A DNA stretch of 64,000 bases. Source: Microdochium bolleyi. Taxonomy: Eukaryota; Ascomycota; Sordariomycetes; Xylariales; Microdochiaceae. The stretch's first letter is position 1; each line of letters opens with the position of its first letter. The notes below the pieces were generated by a model. That model was not told the DNA's origin. It did no database searches and worked only from the letters and a program-made list of their open reading frames with translations. The stretch lies in assembly GCA_001566295.1 (NCBI GenBank), contig KQ964268.1, forward strand, positions 62,001 to 126,000, in the 5' to 3' direction. The position numbers and the translations under genes were made by a program. Shown here piece after piece: positions 53,513 to 63,129 of this stretch.

Positions 53513-54645
53513 ATGGCAATACTACAACGGCCTTTGAAGCTATTCAAAAAGCACTTAACCCCTCGCACGAGGAATCGCGTTTTTGCAGCGTTCTCTGCAG
53601 GTAAATCGGCTGCCGCTATCGCGCTTGACGAAGGGATTGCTGTAAGCCTTGTGTATAGCATTAAAAGACGGTTCACGCGCCAGGATTGGGGCATCTCTCC
53701 TCCTGGCCGTAGGCGTCCTAGCAAGCTAACTACCTACGATCAAAGGCGCCTGAAGGAGGCTACAAGCAATAATGTCTTTATCTCCCTTTTAGAGCTCCAG
53801 AATCGGGTAGCTCCTTATGTGTCTGTCGATACGATCCGGCGGTACCTTAAAGATATAGGTATTATACACCGGAAGGCCGCCTAGCGCCTATTTTTGAAAG
53901 ATAACCATGCCGCGTAACGCCTTATATTCGCATAGAAGTATTACTAGAAGCCTCTAACGTAGTTTCGGCGAGTTGTCTGGAGTAACGAGTACTCTATATA
54001 GCGCGGTGATAGATAGGGTCAAAAATGGGTTTAGCGGCCAAGAGGTAGGTAGCTTCGGAGTACGATTTCTCGGTCTATAACGAACTAATTCGAGCTCTTT
54101 TAGGCTTAAAAGCTTTAGATCAGAAGTACGTACAAGGTAAAACTAAGAAAACGCGTTATTCCTTAATATTCTAGGGCGGAATCAGGTACGGTAATCGGGG
54201 CCTTTTAGTAATCCTCCCCGGCGACCCTAACGCTAAAAGAGGAGGTGTTACAGGCGCTATGTACCGAGACCATATCGAAGAGTATCTCCCTATAATAATA
54301 GATTACGATACTATCTTTATATACGATAATACGCCTATTTATACAGCTAAAATCGTAAAGGAATGGCTTGACAATATGGGGTTCTCTATACTAGACTAGC
54401 CACCTTACAGCCCCGACCTTAACCCTATCGAGAATCTATAGTTTTGCCTCAAAGACCGCATCTATAAGAAGGACCCAGAAATAGTATATATGGCGAAGAA
54501 TAAGGCTTCATTAGATTACCTAGAATAAGTCGCAATAGAGGCATAGAGCGATATTAAGATAGAGCTTATTAATAGGGTAGTCGACAGCCTGCCGCGCAGA
54601 CTCGAGGCAGTGATTGCCTCAAACGGCTGGTACACTAAGTACTGA
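53513..54645 (+). pseudogene. Tc1/mariner transposase, broken
   Basis: The frame from 53513 is open for 123 codons and carries the helix-turn-helix DNA-binding region (TPRTRNRVFAAFSAGKSAAA, SVDTIRRYLKDIGI). After a stop at 53882 the same family continues with many TAA/TAG codons: FRRVVWSNEYSI, then IFIYDNTPIYTAK around the second catalytic Asp, and PPYSPDLNPIENL with the last part of the catalytic triad, to about 54645. The second half is AT-rich and TpA-rich, consistent with repeat-induced point mutation. No functional transposase can be made. Confidence 0.85.
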
Positions 54646-54777
54646 TTATATAACCAGATAGCCTGTTCAAAACACCACAAATTCCATCTCGAACGACGAT
54701 TCCAGCTATTGTTTTGGCTTCGAAATCTGTAAGTGAAGTGCGCGCCTATATAGTGGGTAATACGCCGATTCTGGCGG

Positions 54778-54803
54778 TTTGCGTTATTTTTGCGCCCCCA
54801 CTG
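54778..54803 (-). repeat. Right terminal inverted repeat
   Basis: Read on the minus strand it starts CAGTGGGGGCGC and continues like the left repeat. Confidence 0.85.
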
Positions 54804-54881
54804 TATCTTTACGCCGCACGTACGATAGGATATCGTGCTTAGCGCAGCGTTCCGTACATAAGAGTCTCAGTTATCGACCGC

Positions 54882-55136
54882 GTGCTTACTATAGATCCCG
54901 ATAACGCAGGGAGCCCGCAGCGTACAATCGACCAGCACGATTGCTGGGAACTTTTCGTAATAAGAGCCGACGGAAAGTTTGGCCCACGCCTCTGCGTGAC
55001 GCAATTTAAGAGCGACGTCGAGGAGCGCCACCTACCCGCACTCGACGCCCGGGGCGCACTAACAGTACTCAAAATGAACCGGGAGCAGCAACGGTATGCC
55101 TTACAGGCCGCCGCCACTGATAACAGTATCCTGTAG
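54882..55136 (+). other. Short open frame of unknown status next to the transposon
   Basis: 84 codons with biased composition (DNAGSPQRTIDQHDCWE, FGPRLCVTQFKSDVEERHLP) and no recognised family. The frame is open 5' of the ATG for another 15 codons. It may be a fragment of an older gene or repeat. It lies opposite in strand to the split remnant. Confidence 0.3.
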
Positions 55137-55673
55137 CTCCATTGTATCCTAGTTACCAGCCAATCTTTCCCATGATTCATCAGCCGACCTTTGATCGACG
55201 CAAAACACCATGGATCCTGACTCTTGCTGTTGCTGTTGTCGGAAAGCCGATACTCGGTCTTTGGCATCAACAAGGGCTCTTTATACCTGATAAAACTTTT
55301 GCGCCCTGCCTGCTATAAGTCTTTGGGTGAGCTCCATGTCGATCTTTTGTCACGTCACTCGTTGGGACGCGCGCTGGCAGGCCCAATTTTCAACTTCAAA
55401 AATGCGCGAGGATTATTATCCGATCGGTCCTCTCGACTATGCCTCGATCAAAACACAGTTCTCAATCAGAACGCTCTAATAGTCTCCGGTGATCTAAGGG
55501 TAGCTTAGCAAGCCCAGACAATTATGTCGCACGTTGCTTTCATTTTGAAGAGGGTAGATTGCCACACAAATCAACAATCGCACAATGATCATGCGGGTCA
55601 TCAACCGGACGCGTCGCCCGATTGGGGGAGCTGGACCTAAGCTGCTGGTTCTTCCTGGACATGTTTGGACATT
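55137..55673. other. Gene-free stretch
   Basis: Nothing recognised. Confidence 0.45.
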
Positions 55674-56543
55674 TGCCAGAATCGGAGCATCGGGCCTGCT
55701 CCGGGTGTATTGGTCTGTATCGCCTTGGCGACATCAACCCCTAAGCTCGTGGACTGTCAACTGACTATGTATTTCGACATAATACACACTCTTGCCATAG
55801 ACCACCTGCAGGTCGCGATGCCGTCTGGCGAGTCACTCTGGACCGCGGGCTCGCAGGAGTCCTGGATGTCAGAGTTTGTATTGACCCATGGCCCGCCTGT
55901 AGCATTTACAAGCCGGTGTCAATAGAACTAACACCAAGCAGCTCCTCCCGTCAAGTTCAATCTGCTCCAAGCGTTGGACTCACTTTATGGCTCCCGGGAG
56001 CTTCCAAGCTATTGTGACGAGCTCACAAGGCTTCTCCTGACTGTTGGTATCTATTTCGACAAGCAGCGAAATTCGGATACCAAGGGGTATCTCGATATAC
56101 CACGCAGGGACGAAGGTCAAAATACAGCCACTAAAAAGCTTGGCCGGGTGACCCTCGAGCATCATCACATCCTCAGCGTCATACTTCACCTGCCATTGCC
56201 AGAACTTTTCGCTTTTTCTGGCTATCACTTCAATAGAGCGGAGTGCCGCGAGGCGGACCTAAGATTGGCTGGCTGGATCCGAAACGAAAGACCACGCGCG
56301 CGGCTGGTCATCTATTACGCGGCGAAGCTGTACAGCTCTATACGTGAGAATCCCCCCAGAACTTACAGCGAGATCATGTCGTTTCTGGCCGCCACGCTTG
56401 CCATCTTGGCCGTCATGGTGTCCGCCGACTTTGGTGTGGAGCCGTCATGGCTCTCTGCCAACGACGAGCATTTGATCGACCCGGGCCATATCGAGACCCT
56501 CCAATTCGACAAGCCTACTGGCTGCTCTACCACCACCCAGTAG
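55674..56543 (+). pseudogene. C-terminal remnant of a fungal-specific transcription factor
   Basis: 55755-55890 reads VDCQLTMYFDIIHTLAIDHL and LQVAMPSGESLWTAGSQESW, the pattern after the middle helices of Fungal_trans-domain regulators (DCQ...F....L....PC.E.LW.A). A second frame (reading NLLQALDSLYGS, open to 56543) continues with FAFSGYHFNRAECREADLRL and ARLVIYYAAKLYSSIRENPP, typical of the C-terminal part of C2H2/fungal_trans proteins. AACTAAC lies between the two, but no donor/acceptor pair restores phase. No zinc finger is found upstream. I treat it as a truncated relic; a short functional C-terminal gene is less likely. Confidence 0.5.
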
Positions 56544-57810
56544 GCTTCCGGGAAGACAACTGTACGACATTCCTTGCCGGCGTAGGCGCGCTCGAGGACT
56601 CGAAGGCTGTGCCTCTACTAATTTGAGAGAGAGCCTGCGGGTGCTTAGAGTAACGCTGAGCTGTGCAATGAGTGGCGCAGTAAGCCGGGTACTTCAGCCA
56701 CATCTTGAATCCAAGAATCGCATAACTATGTCCCTATGAAGAACGCGGAAACTGTAACCCTTGACATTGGGAACGGACTAGACTACATACATACTACACA
56801 TACGAAGAACAAAAAACCAGATGGCCCCACTGTAGCACAAAAAATTTCTAAGTTCACGGACTCTCCAAGCGATAGTACTTGTTGGCAACGCTAGTTAAAG
56901 TCCGCTACATTTATAATAATCCACGTGCTTGCATACTAGTGTATTAGTGATTGGAACGGTACTCGCGTGCACAAGATATGTCCTGTGGTTCAGTGTCCCC
57001 AGTATCGGGGAAGCCTATCCCGTGTACAGCTTGCTTGCTGAGCGCAACCGCCCTAATCCCATCATCGGCCAGCTGACCGTTGCCTGCCTTCGTTATGGAT
57101 TTCATTGCTAGTAGCGCCACCCTGGAGTGCATTGCTTTTTCAGCCAGGGTACCAATCAGGAAGAGACTGGTACAAATCATTACACACAGGATTTCGAAAG
57201 CCCGACTAGCAGGCAAGTAGATTCAAGGAATTGCGGTGAAGAAGCTCCAAGGTTCTGACTACTGATTACTCCTCGTGTCACCAGTCTGCATCGCCACCGG
57301 TCCGAATGGTCATTGAGCCTCCACTTCCCGACGTCTCAACAGGCACGAAGCAGATTTGAAGCTCGTCGTGGTCCCGGTGGCGTCCTCGGGTCTGCAGATG
57401 AGTTACGTGGACTGCCCGCTCCCCCCGGAAGACCCCAGATTCGGTGATGCGGGGCGGAGCCGGGGATGCTGGATTCCCCACGCTTTTCCAAGACTGGGAA
57501 TTGGTGCACGCTCCCCTCGCTGCCGTGTCCAATTACTGACATTGCAAAGACCTACGTCGACCATTCAATGCCGCTGACTAAGCGGTCTTTTGCCTAGATC
57601 CATCTCCAAACCTTCAGATCGGGTCACATTTTCTGTTCATTCTGATTTAGCCCGAGGCTGGATCACAACTCGGATGCGGGCCGTGAAGCTAAACATAAAA
57701 GCTGCGACTTGTTTCAGTCTCAGCCCGGATTCCGAGTCACCACACCGCAGCAGCCCTTCATCCATCCAGCACGGAGATACATTTCCCGACAACCCCTGAT
57801 AGACTTCACC
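56544..57810. other. Gene-free stretch
   Basis: No gene recognised; the last 150 bases are the leader of the SnoaL-like gene. Confidence 0.5.
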
Positions 57811-58478
57811 ATGACTCGCTTCTCGGGTCTCGCTGTGATTGGCATCCTTCTGGGCAGCTTCAGCAGCTGCTACTGTGTATTGGCGGGGGCCGCAGCGGCG
57901 ACAGTGTCGATTCCTGGTATCGACACCAACACGGTCAAGCACTTTGACTGTCCCAAGACCACACGCGCAAAACTGTCGCAGAAGCAGCTGCAGGCGGCCA
58001 TGGACGAGTTTGCCTACATGTTTTACACGGAGAAGAAACTCAAGAAGGCCTTCAACAAGTACGTCGCGTCCAACTATGTCCAGCACAATCCAGACATTCT
58101 CGACGGGCGGGATGCTGCGCTGGCCGGGCTCGCGCCGATTTTTGGACCAGTGACAAACAGCTTCGAGGTACGTTCGCCCGTCACACTTTTCCGCATGGTG
58201 GATGCAGGGCCGCCAGGGCCCTCCCCGATTCGCTGGTTGGGACCAAAGACAGGGGAGACGACAGCTAATCGTTTCCACCCAACCCCCTCGCATAGATTGC
58301 AAGAGTCATGGTCGGGCCCGAGTACACCACCATCCACGTCAGGGCGAAGATCGCGGGCCATCCCAATGATCTCAACGTCATGGACGTGTACCGCACCAAG
58401 GGATCATGTATCATTGAGCACTGGGACAGCCTGCAGCTGATCCTGCCCGATCGGGTAAATGCTCATCCTTACTTTTAA
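57811..58478 (+). CDS. Secreted SnoaL-like domain protein
   Basis: Two exons, 57811-58167 and 58296-58478, encode 179 residues. An N-terminal hydrophobic segment (FSGLAVIGILLGSFSSCYCVLA) is a signal peptide ending near AGAAAA. The remainder fits the SnoaL/NTF2-like cone fold: FAYMFYTEKKLKKAFNKYVA, NYVQHNPDILDGRDA, then VYRTKGSCIIEHWDS, where the His/Asp near the end line the cavity in relatives. Family members include polyketide cyclases, epoxide-hydrolase-like enzymes and dehydratases; many fungal copies are uncharacterised secreted proteins. A possible GTAAAT donor near the end (58455) could change the last eight residues. Confidence 0.8.
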
Positions 58479-58868
58479 AAGAGACTTTGAGCATGGGGAA
58501 ACGCAGGTTCTGGTGGCGGGACGCTATCTTAGTGATGGTCAATGAAGACTGCTTGATCTGCGAGGCTGGCTCCGAGTACTCATCTAGTACATGGTTTGGT
58601 TTGTAGCTAGATGAGACCATTCTCAGGAGCGCTCTATGCGTATCAGTCCAGATACTGCGAACAGGGTGTTTTAATGTTGCACAGCCGACATCATCTCAGT
58701 CATTCCTGTCCCATGCAACAAGTGATTGATGTCCATCAGTTTCATAAAGCTCTAGTTTGCCCAGGAAAACCAACATGAATTTGTAAGGACAAGCGAAGTC
58801 TACCGTTGGTTCATGACATGACAATTCGATGAAATGGCCTCTTGCCGCATCGGCCTTGATCCCTGCAA
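58479..58868. other. Convergent intergenic region
   Basis: 3' flanks of the SnoaL-like and enoyl-reductase genes. No gene. Confidence 0.5.
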
Positions 58869-59990
58869 TCACTGGAGCGGCTGCTGAATGGCCAGTTTCC
58901 CAAACGTACCCTGGGCATCGGCATTCCGAAGCTCGACCAAGGCGTCCTCCGCCTTGCCAGACCATGTCCGGACAGCGGGCAGCGAGAAGCCCCTCCCGTA
59001 GTTCTCTATTGCCCAGTGCAACCCAGCCGTAATCTTGGCCGCCTTGGCCTCGTCTGCTGGGATCTTCATCGGGTGCGGCAGACCCGGGATGGCAAACACG
59101 ACGTCCCGAGCTCGTGTGGGAATAGGGAACGAGGAGCGCGGATCCTGGGATGTGACGGATGACAAGCGGACGTTGCTGTTCTCATGCCTGCCGTCGCCCT
59201 CGGCCGGCTCTGGGCAGCAGCGGAGCATCTGCTCAAAGGACGACGGCCCACCATCGCTGGTCCCAAAGCTCCCGGCGGCGTCCAAAGCGTACCGCACAGG
59301 GCCTTGCTGCTGCGCCTCGACCGCAGCCGAGATCTTGGCCACGGCGTCCGGGTCGCGGTAGTCGAAGCAGCGGGTGGCCCCGAGGCTCTTGAGAAGCTCG
59401 TGCCTGGCGGGCGAGGCCGTCACGAAGATGTGCTGGACGCCGCAGGCCCGCGCGAACTGGATTGCGCAGCATCCCACGGCCGTCGAGCCGCCCCATACGA
59501 GAAGAAGGCCAACCTTGCTGCTGCTCTCTGGCTGAATCGGGCTCTGGGACGGAAGCGGGTACTCAAAGATGTTGAACATGACGTCTGCGGCCGTTCTGGC
59601 GACGACAGAAAGACATGCCGCGTCGGGCATGGGCAGATGGGCTGTGGGCACCCGGAAAAGCCAGTCGATGGGGCAGGCGAGGAACTTCTGGTGTGCGCCG
59701 TAGCGCGAGGGACGACCCAGCCCGCTGGGCGTGGTCCCGGCCACGGCGTCCCCCGGGGTCAGGCCAGAGCCAGGAGGGCTGGACACGACGCGGCCGCTGA
59801 AGTCGTAGCCGAGGACCACCGGGACTACGCCGAGGATGGTTCCGTGGCGGATGTCGGCGGGGTTGACGCCTGAGAACTCGACCTCGACGAGGACCTCGTC
59901 GGCCTGCGGCTGTGGGATGTCAAAACCACGTTTGACTGTCATTTGACAGTCCCTGTCCATATATAGCGCCGTGTTAGTGGACTCGGCCAT
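58869..59990 (-). CDS. Zinc-independent medium-chain enoyl reductase (ToxD/LovC-like MDR)
   Basis: A single exon of 373 residues. It has an N-terminal GroES-like domain (QADEVLVEVEFSGVNPADIR, LGYDFSGRVV, GDAVAG) and a Rossmann domain with LLVWGGSTAVGCCAIQFARA and a second-strand motif TASPARHELLKSLGATRCFDY, which favours NADPH. Zinc-ligand cysteines of alcohol dehydrogenases are absent from GVNPADIRHG, as in trans-acting enoyl reductases (LovC, ToxD-like) that partner polyketide synthases, and in related quinone or alkene reductases. A decayed paralogue is at 33466-34360. The ATG at 59990 starts a normal N-terminus. Confidence 0.88.
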   Translation of the reverse strand: MAESTNTALYMDRDCQMTVKRGFDIPQPQADEVLVEVEFSGVNPADIRHGTILGVVPVVLGYDFSGRVVSSPPGSGLTPGDAVAGTTPSGLGRPSRYGAHQKFLACPIDWLFRVPTAHLPMPDAACLSVVARTAADVMFNIFEYPLPSQSPIQPESSSKVGLLLVWGGSTAVGCCAIQFARACGVQHIFVTASPARHELLKSLGATRCFDYRDPDAVAKISAAVEAQQQGPVRYALDAAGSFGTSDGGPSSFEQMLRCCPEPAEGDGRHENSNVRLSSVTSQDPRSSFPIPTRARDVVFAIPGLPHPMKIPADEAKAAKITAGLHWAIENYGRGFSLPAVRTWSGKAEDALVELRNADAQGTFGKLAIQQPLQ

Positions 59991-60480
59991 GTTGGTGATG
60001 TGGCTACGTGCCGGAAAAAACGAGGTACAATGTCAAGAAAGGTGACTATGTATCGGTAGGCACACAAGGGGCCGGGTGGACAGATACGCCCGAGCTTTAT
60101 CATCGAGCTGAAGCCCGGGGGCTCGGGGGTTTTGAGGCCGTGGCACCAGTCTGCCCCGACGGACGTCGGCCGTGACAGACTCCGCAGCTAGACCTGTTTG
60201 CCGTCTACGATTAGACTTTACCGTTCTGCCAGGGGTCTCGGGCCCGCATGTCGGCTCCACGGCGCCTTCAAAGTGCCGACACACGCGAGGCCCCGCATCC
60301 ATTGCCAAGGTCAGGGCCAATGTCTCTGAAGCCTTCCCAGACCGTGGCTGCCCGAGACGTCTGATACCCTCGTATAGATACGGTCCTCGTCTCCCTCCTC
60401 CTTCCAAGGACCTCTTCAGGTCCCAAATCAACTCGCTAGATGCGAGGTCTTTGTCCCGTACCGCACTGTTTCGTGTTAAG
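59991..60480. other. Divergent promoter between enoyl reductase and CocE-type hydrolase
   Basis: 490 nt without a gene. The C-rich stretch before 60481 is leader-like. Confidence 0.5.
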
Positions 60481-62539
60481 ATGGACAAAATCCCAATTAT
60501 CAAGCGCCAGCTTGTTGCGCCGCGCACAGCAACAAACCCTCACACTCACGAGATCCTCCGCGCCGGCCACAAAAAGACGCCACAGAGCAGACCGCTTCCC
60601 TGTGATATATCATACGACTATAATCACCCGTTCAGCGTCCGCGATGGCGTCGTCCTCCGCGCCGACATCTACCGCCCCGCCAACACGGCTGACCCTGTAC
60701 CGGCCATCATTATGTGGAGCCCGTACGGAAAGTCCACCTCGGGCCACTTCAGTCTCAACTTTGCGCCATTGAGAGTTGGAGTGCCCGAGTCGGCAGTGTC
60801 CGGCTATGAGTCTTTCGAAGGGTGAGTACGAGGACAAGTGGGGGGGACCCTCCTCCCTTGTCACCCATCCATGGGGAACGAATCTCTTTCAGAACTTTTA
60901 ACAATCAAACAGTCTCGATCCCGCTGAATGGGTGCCACGCGGCTACGCCGTGGTCAACGTAGACAGCCGTGGCGCGGGCCAGTCCGACGGCGACATATAC
61001 TGGTGGGGCTCCGCGGACGCCCGGGACGGGCACGACGTCATCGAGGCCGTCGCCGCGCTGCCCTGGTGCTCCTCGCGCGTGGCAATGGCGGGTAACTCGT
61101 GGCTCGCCATCGTCCAGTGGTTCATCGCGGGCCAGCAGCCGCCGAGCCTTACCTGCATCGCGCCGCTGGAGGGCCAGAGCGATGTCTATCGTGAGTCGAC
61201 TTGTCGTGGGGGTGTGCCGGCTCTTGCGTTCCCAGCACTAGTCGCGCAGTTACTACCAGGTATGTGCTAATCAAACATTCAATGGCGTGTCGGGTTCGAG
61301 AATGGAAGAGTGAGGAGGTGAGGCTGAAACGGACCTGTCCTCAAGGCAAAGAACAACAGGAAGACCTCATTGCCATGTTCAAACGTTACCCCAAGATGAA
61401 CGCATACTGGAAGGACAAGCGGGCCGACATGTCCAAGATCAAAGTCCCGGCGTATATAGGTGGGAGCTATTCAACCAATATACACACTCTGGGAGCCTTC
61501 CGTGGGTTCGAAGAGATCCCCCATGACAAAAAGTGGTACGTAGTGCTTCTTTTCCTGTCTGGCAACTGTTCTTGCCACAGATTTCATGACTCGCATCTTA
61601 CAACCCGATACACAAAAAAGGCTGGTAGTGCACGATACACAAGAATGGCACGACCTGTACAGCACGGCCCGGAGCGACGATCTCGCAAGGTTCTTCGACT
61701 TCTTCATGAAGGACATTACCAACGGGTGGGACAAGACGCCCCGGGTGCGCCAGTCCTTGCTGGGCTTCAACCATCCCAACGAGGTCCGAAGCGCGGATGA
61801 CCTCCCCTGGCTGGAGCCCGGTACCACGAAGGCGCTCAGGCTGTATCTCAGCGCGGACAGGACCATGGAAGCCGCGCTGCTGCCGCAGAACAACAGCCAT
61901 GATGACAACAACAAGCCTGAGAGGACGGTAGAGTACCAGTCCGACGTGCGCGCCATGCAAGCCGACAATGACCCTGGCGAGCTGAGCTTCCGGCACATCT
62001 TTGCATCCAGAACCGTGGTCGTCGGCCCGAGCAAGGCCACTTTATCCATGTCTCCCGATCCTCATCACGACCGCGACGACCTTGACGTGTGGGTGCAGCT
62101 GCGCAAGGCCGACGCGCAGGGAAAGGTCCTGCGGAGCCTCAACATCCCGCTTGCCGAGCTGGGATTGTCCTCGGTCGACGAGGTGCCCAACACGAGCACG
62201 CTGAAGCACCTGGGTCCCGCGGGCGTGATTCGCGCCTCGGCGCGCAAGACCAGCCCCGAGCTCAGCAGGCCTCACTGGCAGCCGCTGTCGGCCGAGGACG
62301 CGGACGTGGCTAGAGTCGCGCCCGGGAAGGTCGTCAAGCTCGAGATCTCCATGTGGCCGACGGGCATGATCTTTGAGGCTGGCGAGAGCCTCGTGCTCAA
62401 GGTCGCCGGGCATGACATGCGGCTTGTTGATGTTGAGGAGCTGCAGGGAAAGCAGACGACGGAAAACGTGGGCAAGCATTCTGTGCATTTTGGGCGCGGG
62501 AGGGAGAACTTTGTCGAGGTGTACACAATCGTAGAGTGA
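60481..62539 (+). CDS. CocE/NonD-family hydrolase (X-Pro dipeptidyl-peptidase-like)
   Basis: Four exons, 60481-60821, 60913-61259, 61346-61535 and 61621-62539, encode 598 residues. The alpha/beta-hydrolase core reads DGVVLRADIYRP, MWSPYGKS, YAVVNVDSRGAGQSDG, and the nucleophile elbow G-N-S-W with Ser176. The region KKWLVVHDTQEWHDLY carries the conserved histidine block of fungal relatives, and a C-terminal jelly-roll domain (residues about 390-598) corresponds to PepX_C. Members hydrolyse acyl, ester or peptide bonds; bacterial CocE is a cocaine esterase and other members are acylases. There is no signal peptide, so it is probably intracellular. It lies beside an acyltransferase and a trans-enoyl-reductase-like gene, compatible with acyl-group trimming in a metabolite pathway. 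Confidence 0.88.
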
Positions 62540-63129
62540 AAGCGGCGGATAACCAATGCATGCAGGCAGTGCCCATGTCTTCCCGCCATCTCGGCACAGA
62601 CCATCACAGAATGAATGTCGTAAATCGGAAGACCACAGCGTTGCGAATTTGCGAGGACTTGACGATCATCACGTTTTGGCCTACCCGATGATCAAGCATA
62701 CCCGCCAAAATCCACAAAGCATATCTGGATGCGTGTTCATCACCTCCAGTCTGACCGTTACCCTGGCATAACACCCGGAGATCCCGGAGCCAAACACTAC
62801 GTCCCTTGAACCCTTTGGCACGGCTGTCGTAAGTGTTGAAGCGGGTATGATTATTGAGTGCAGGCAGCTGGGATGCAACTCGCGGATCCCATTTGGATCC
62901 CAATTAAGGCAGGATTGACTAATGTAGACAATGGGCTGGGCGCCGAAGTCAGCTCGACTGGGTCGTCCGCGTTAGTGCTGACAACTTCGCCTTGGCAAGG
63001 GTCCCAGCATGTAAGCTTTGAGGACACTTGAAAGCCCTTTGATTTGCATACATCTCTCGCTATCGTGATTTTCCTTTCCGCGACAAGCTGACCACGATCA
63101 TTCGACACCGGACCGTCCCAGCAGCAGCC
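62540..63129. other. Intergenic region upstream of the acyltransferase
   Basis: 590 nt with no gene recognised; presumably the promoter. Confidence 0.5.

Larger units (their letters stand above)
53415..54803 (+). mobile_element. Tc1/mariner-type DNA transposon, decayed
   Basis: 1389 bp bounded by 26-bp imperfect terminal inverted repeats (left 53415-53440, right 54778-54803; 23 of 26 identical; inner part CGCAAAAATAACGCAAA identical at both ends). TA dinucleotides lie directly outside both ends (53413-53414 and 54804-54805), the target duplication of this superfamily. It encodes a transposase on the + strand that is broken in its second half. Confidence 0.9.
53071..54856 (-). pseudogene. Unidentified coding remnant split by a Tc1/mariner element
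   Basis: If the element at 53415-54803 and one TA copy are removed, a minus-strand frame joins across the insertion: ERCAKHDILSYVRRKDIA runs into ISRCKHVNECEGPPPARIDE and on through LLRHDRLAVPRRILAAQYSS to DVTHRPD at 53192. In a second frame the likely end continues as KPPSDDILMRRQQESM to the stop at 53071. The composition is that of coding DNA (GC-rich, biased codons). The family is not recognised. The upstream side meets a stop near 54856. Confidence 0.5.

Noticed and set aside
61190..61260. Possible GTGAGT donor at 61191 in the CocE-type gene
   Set aside because: Reading through gives YRESTCRGGVPALAF, which fits the family; the GTATGT donor at 61260 keeps phase with the next exon.
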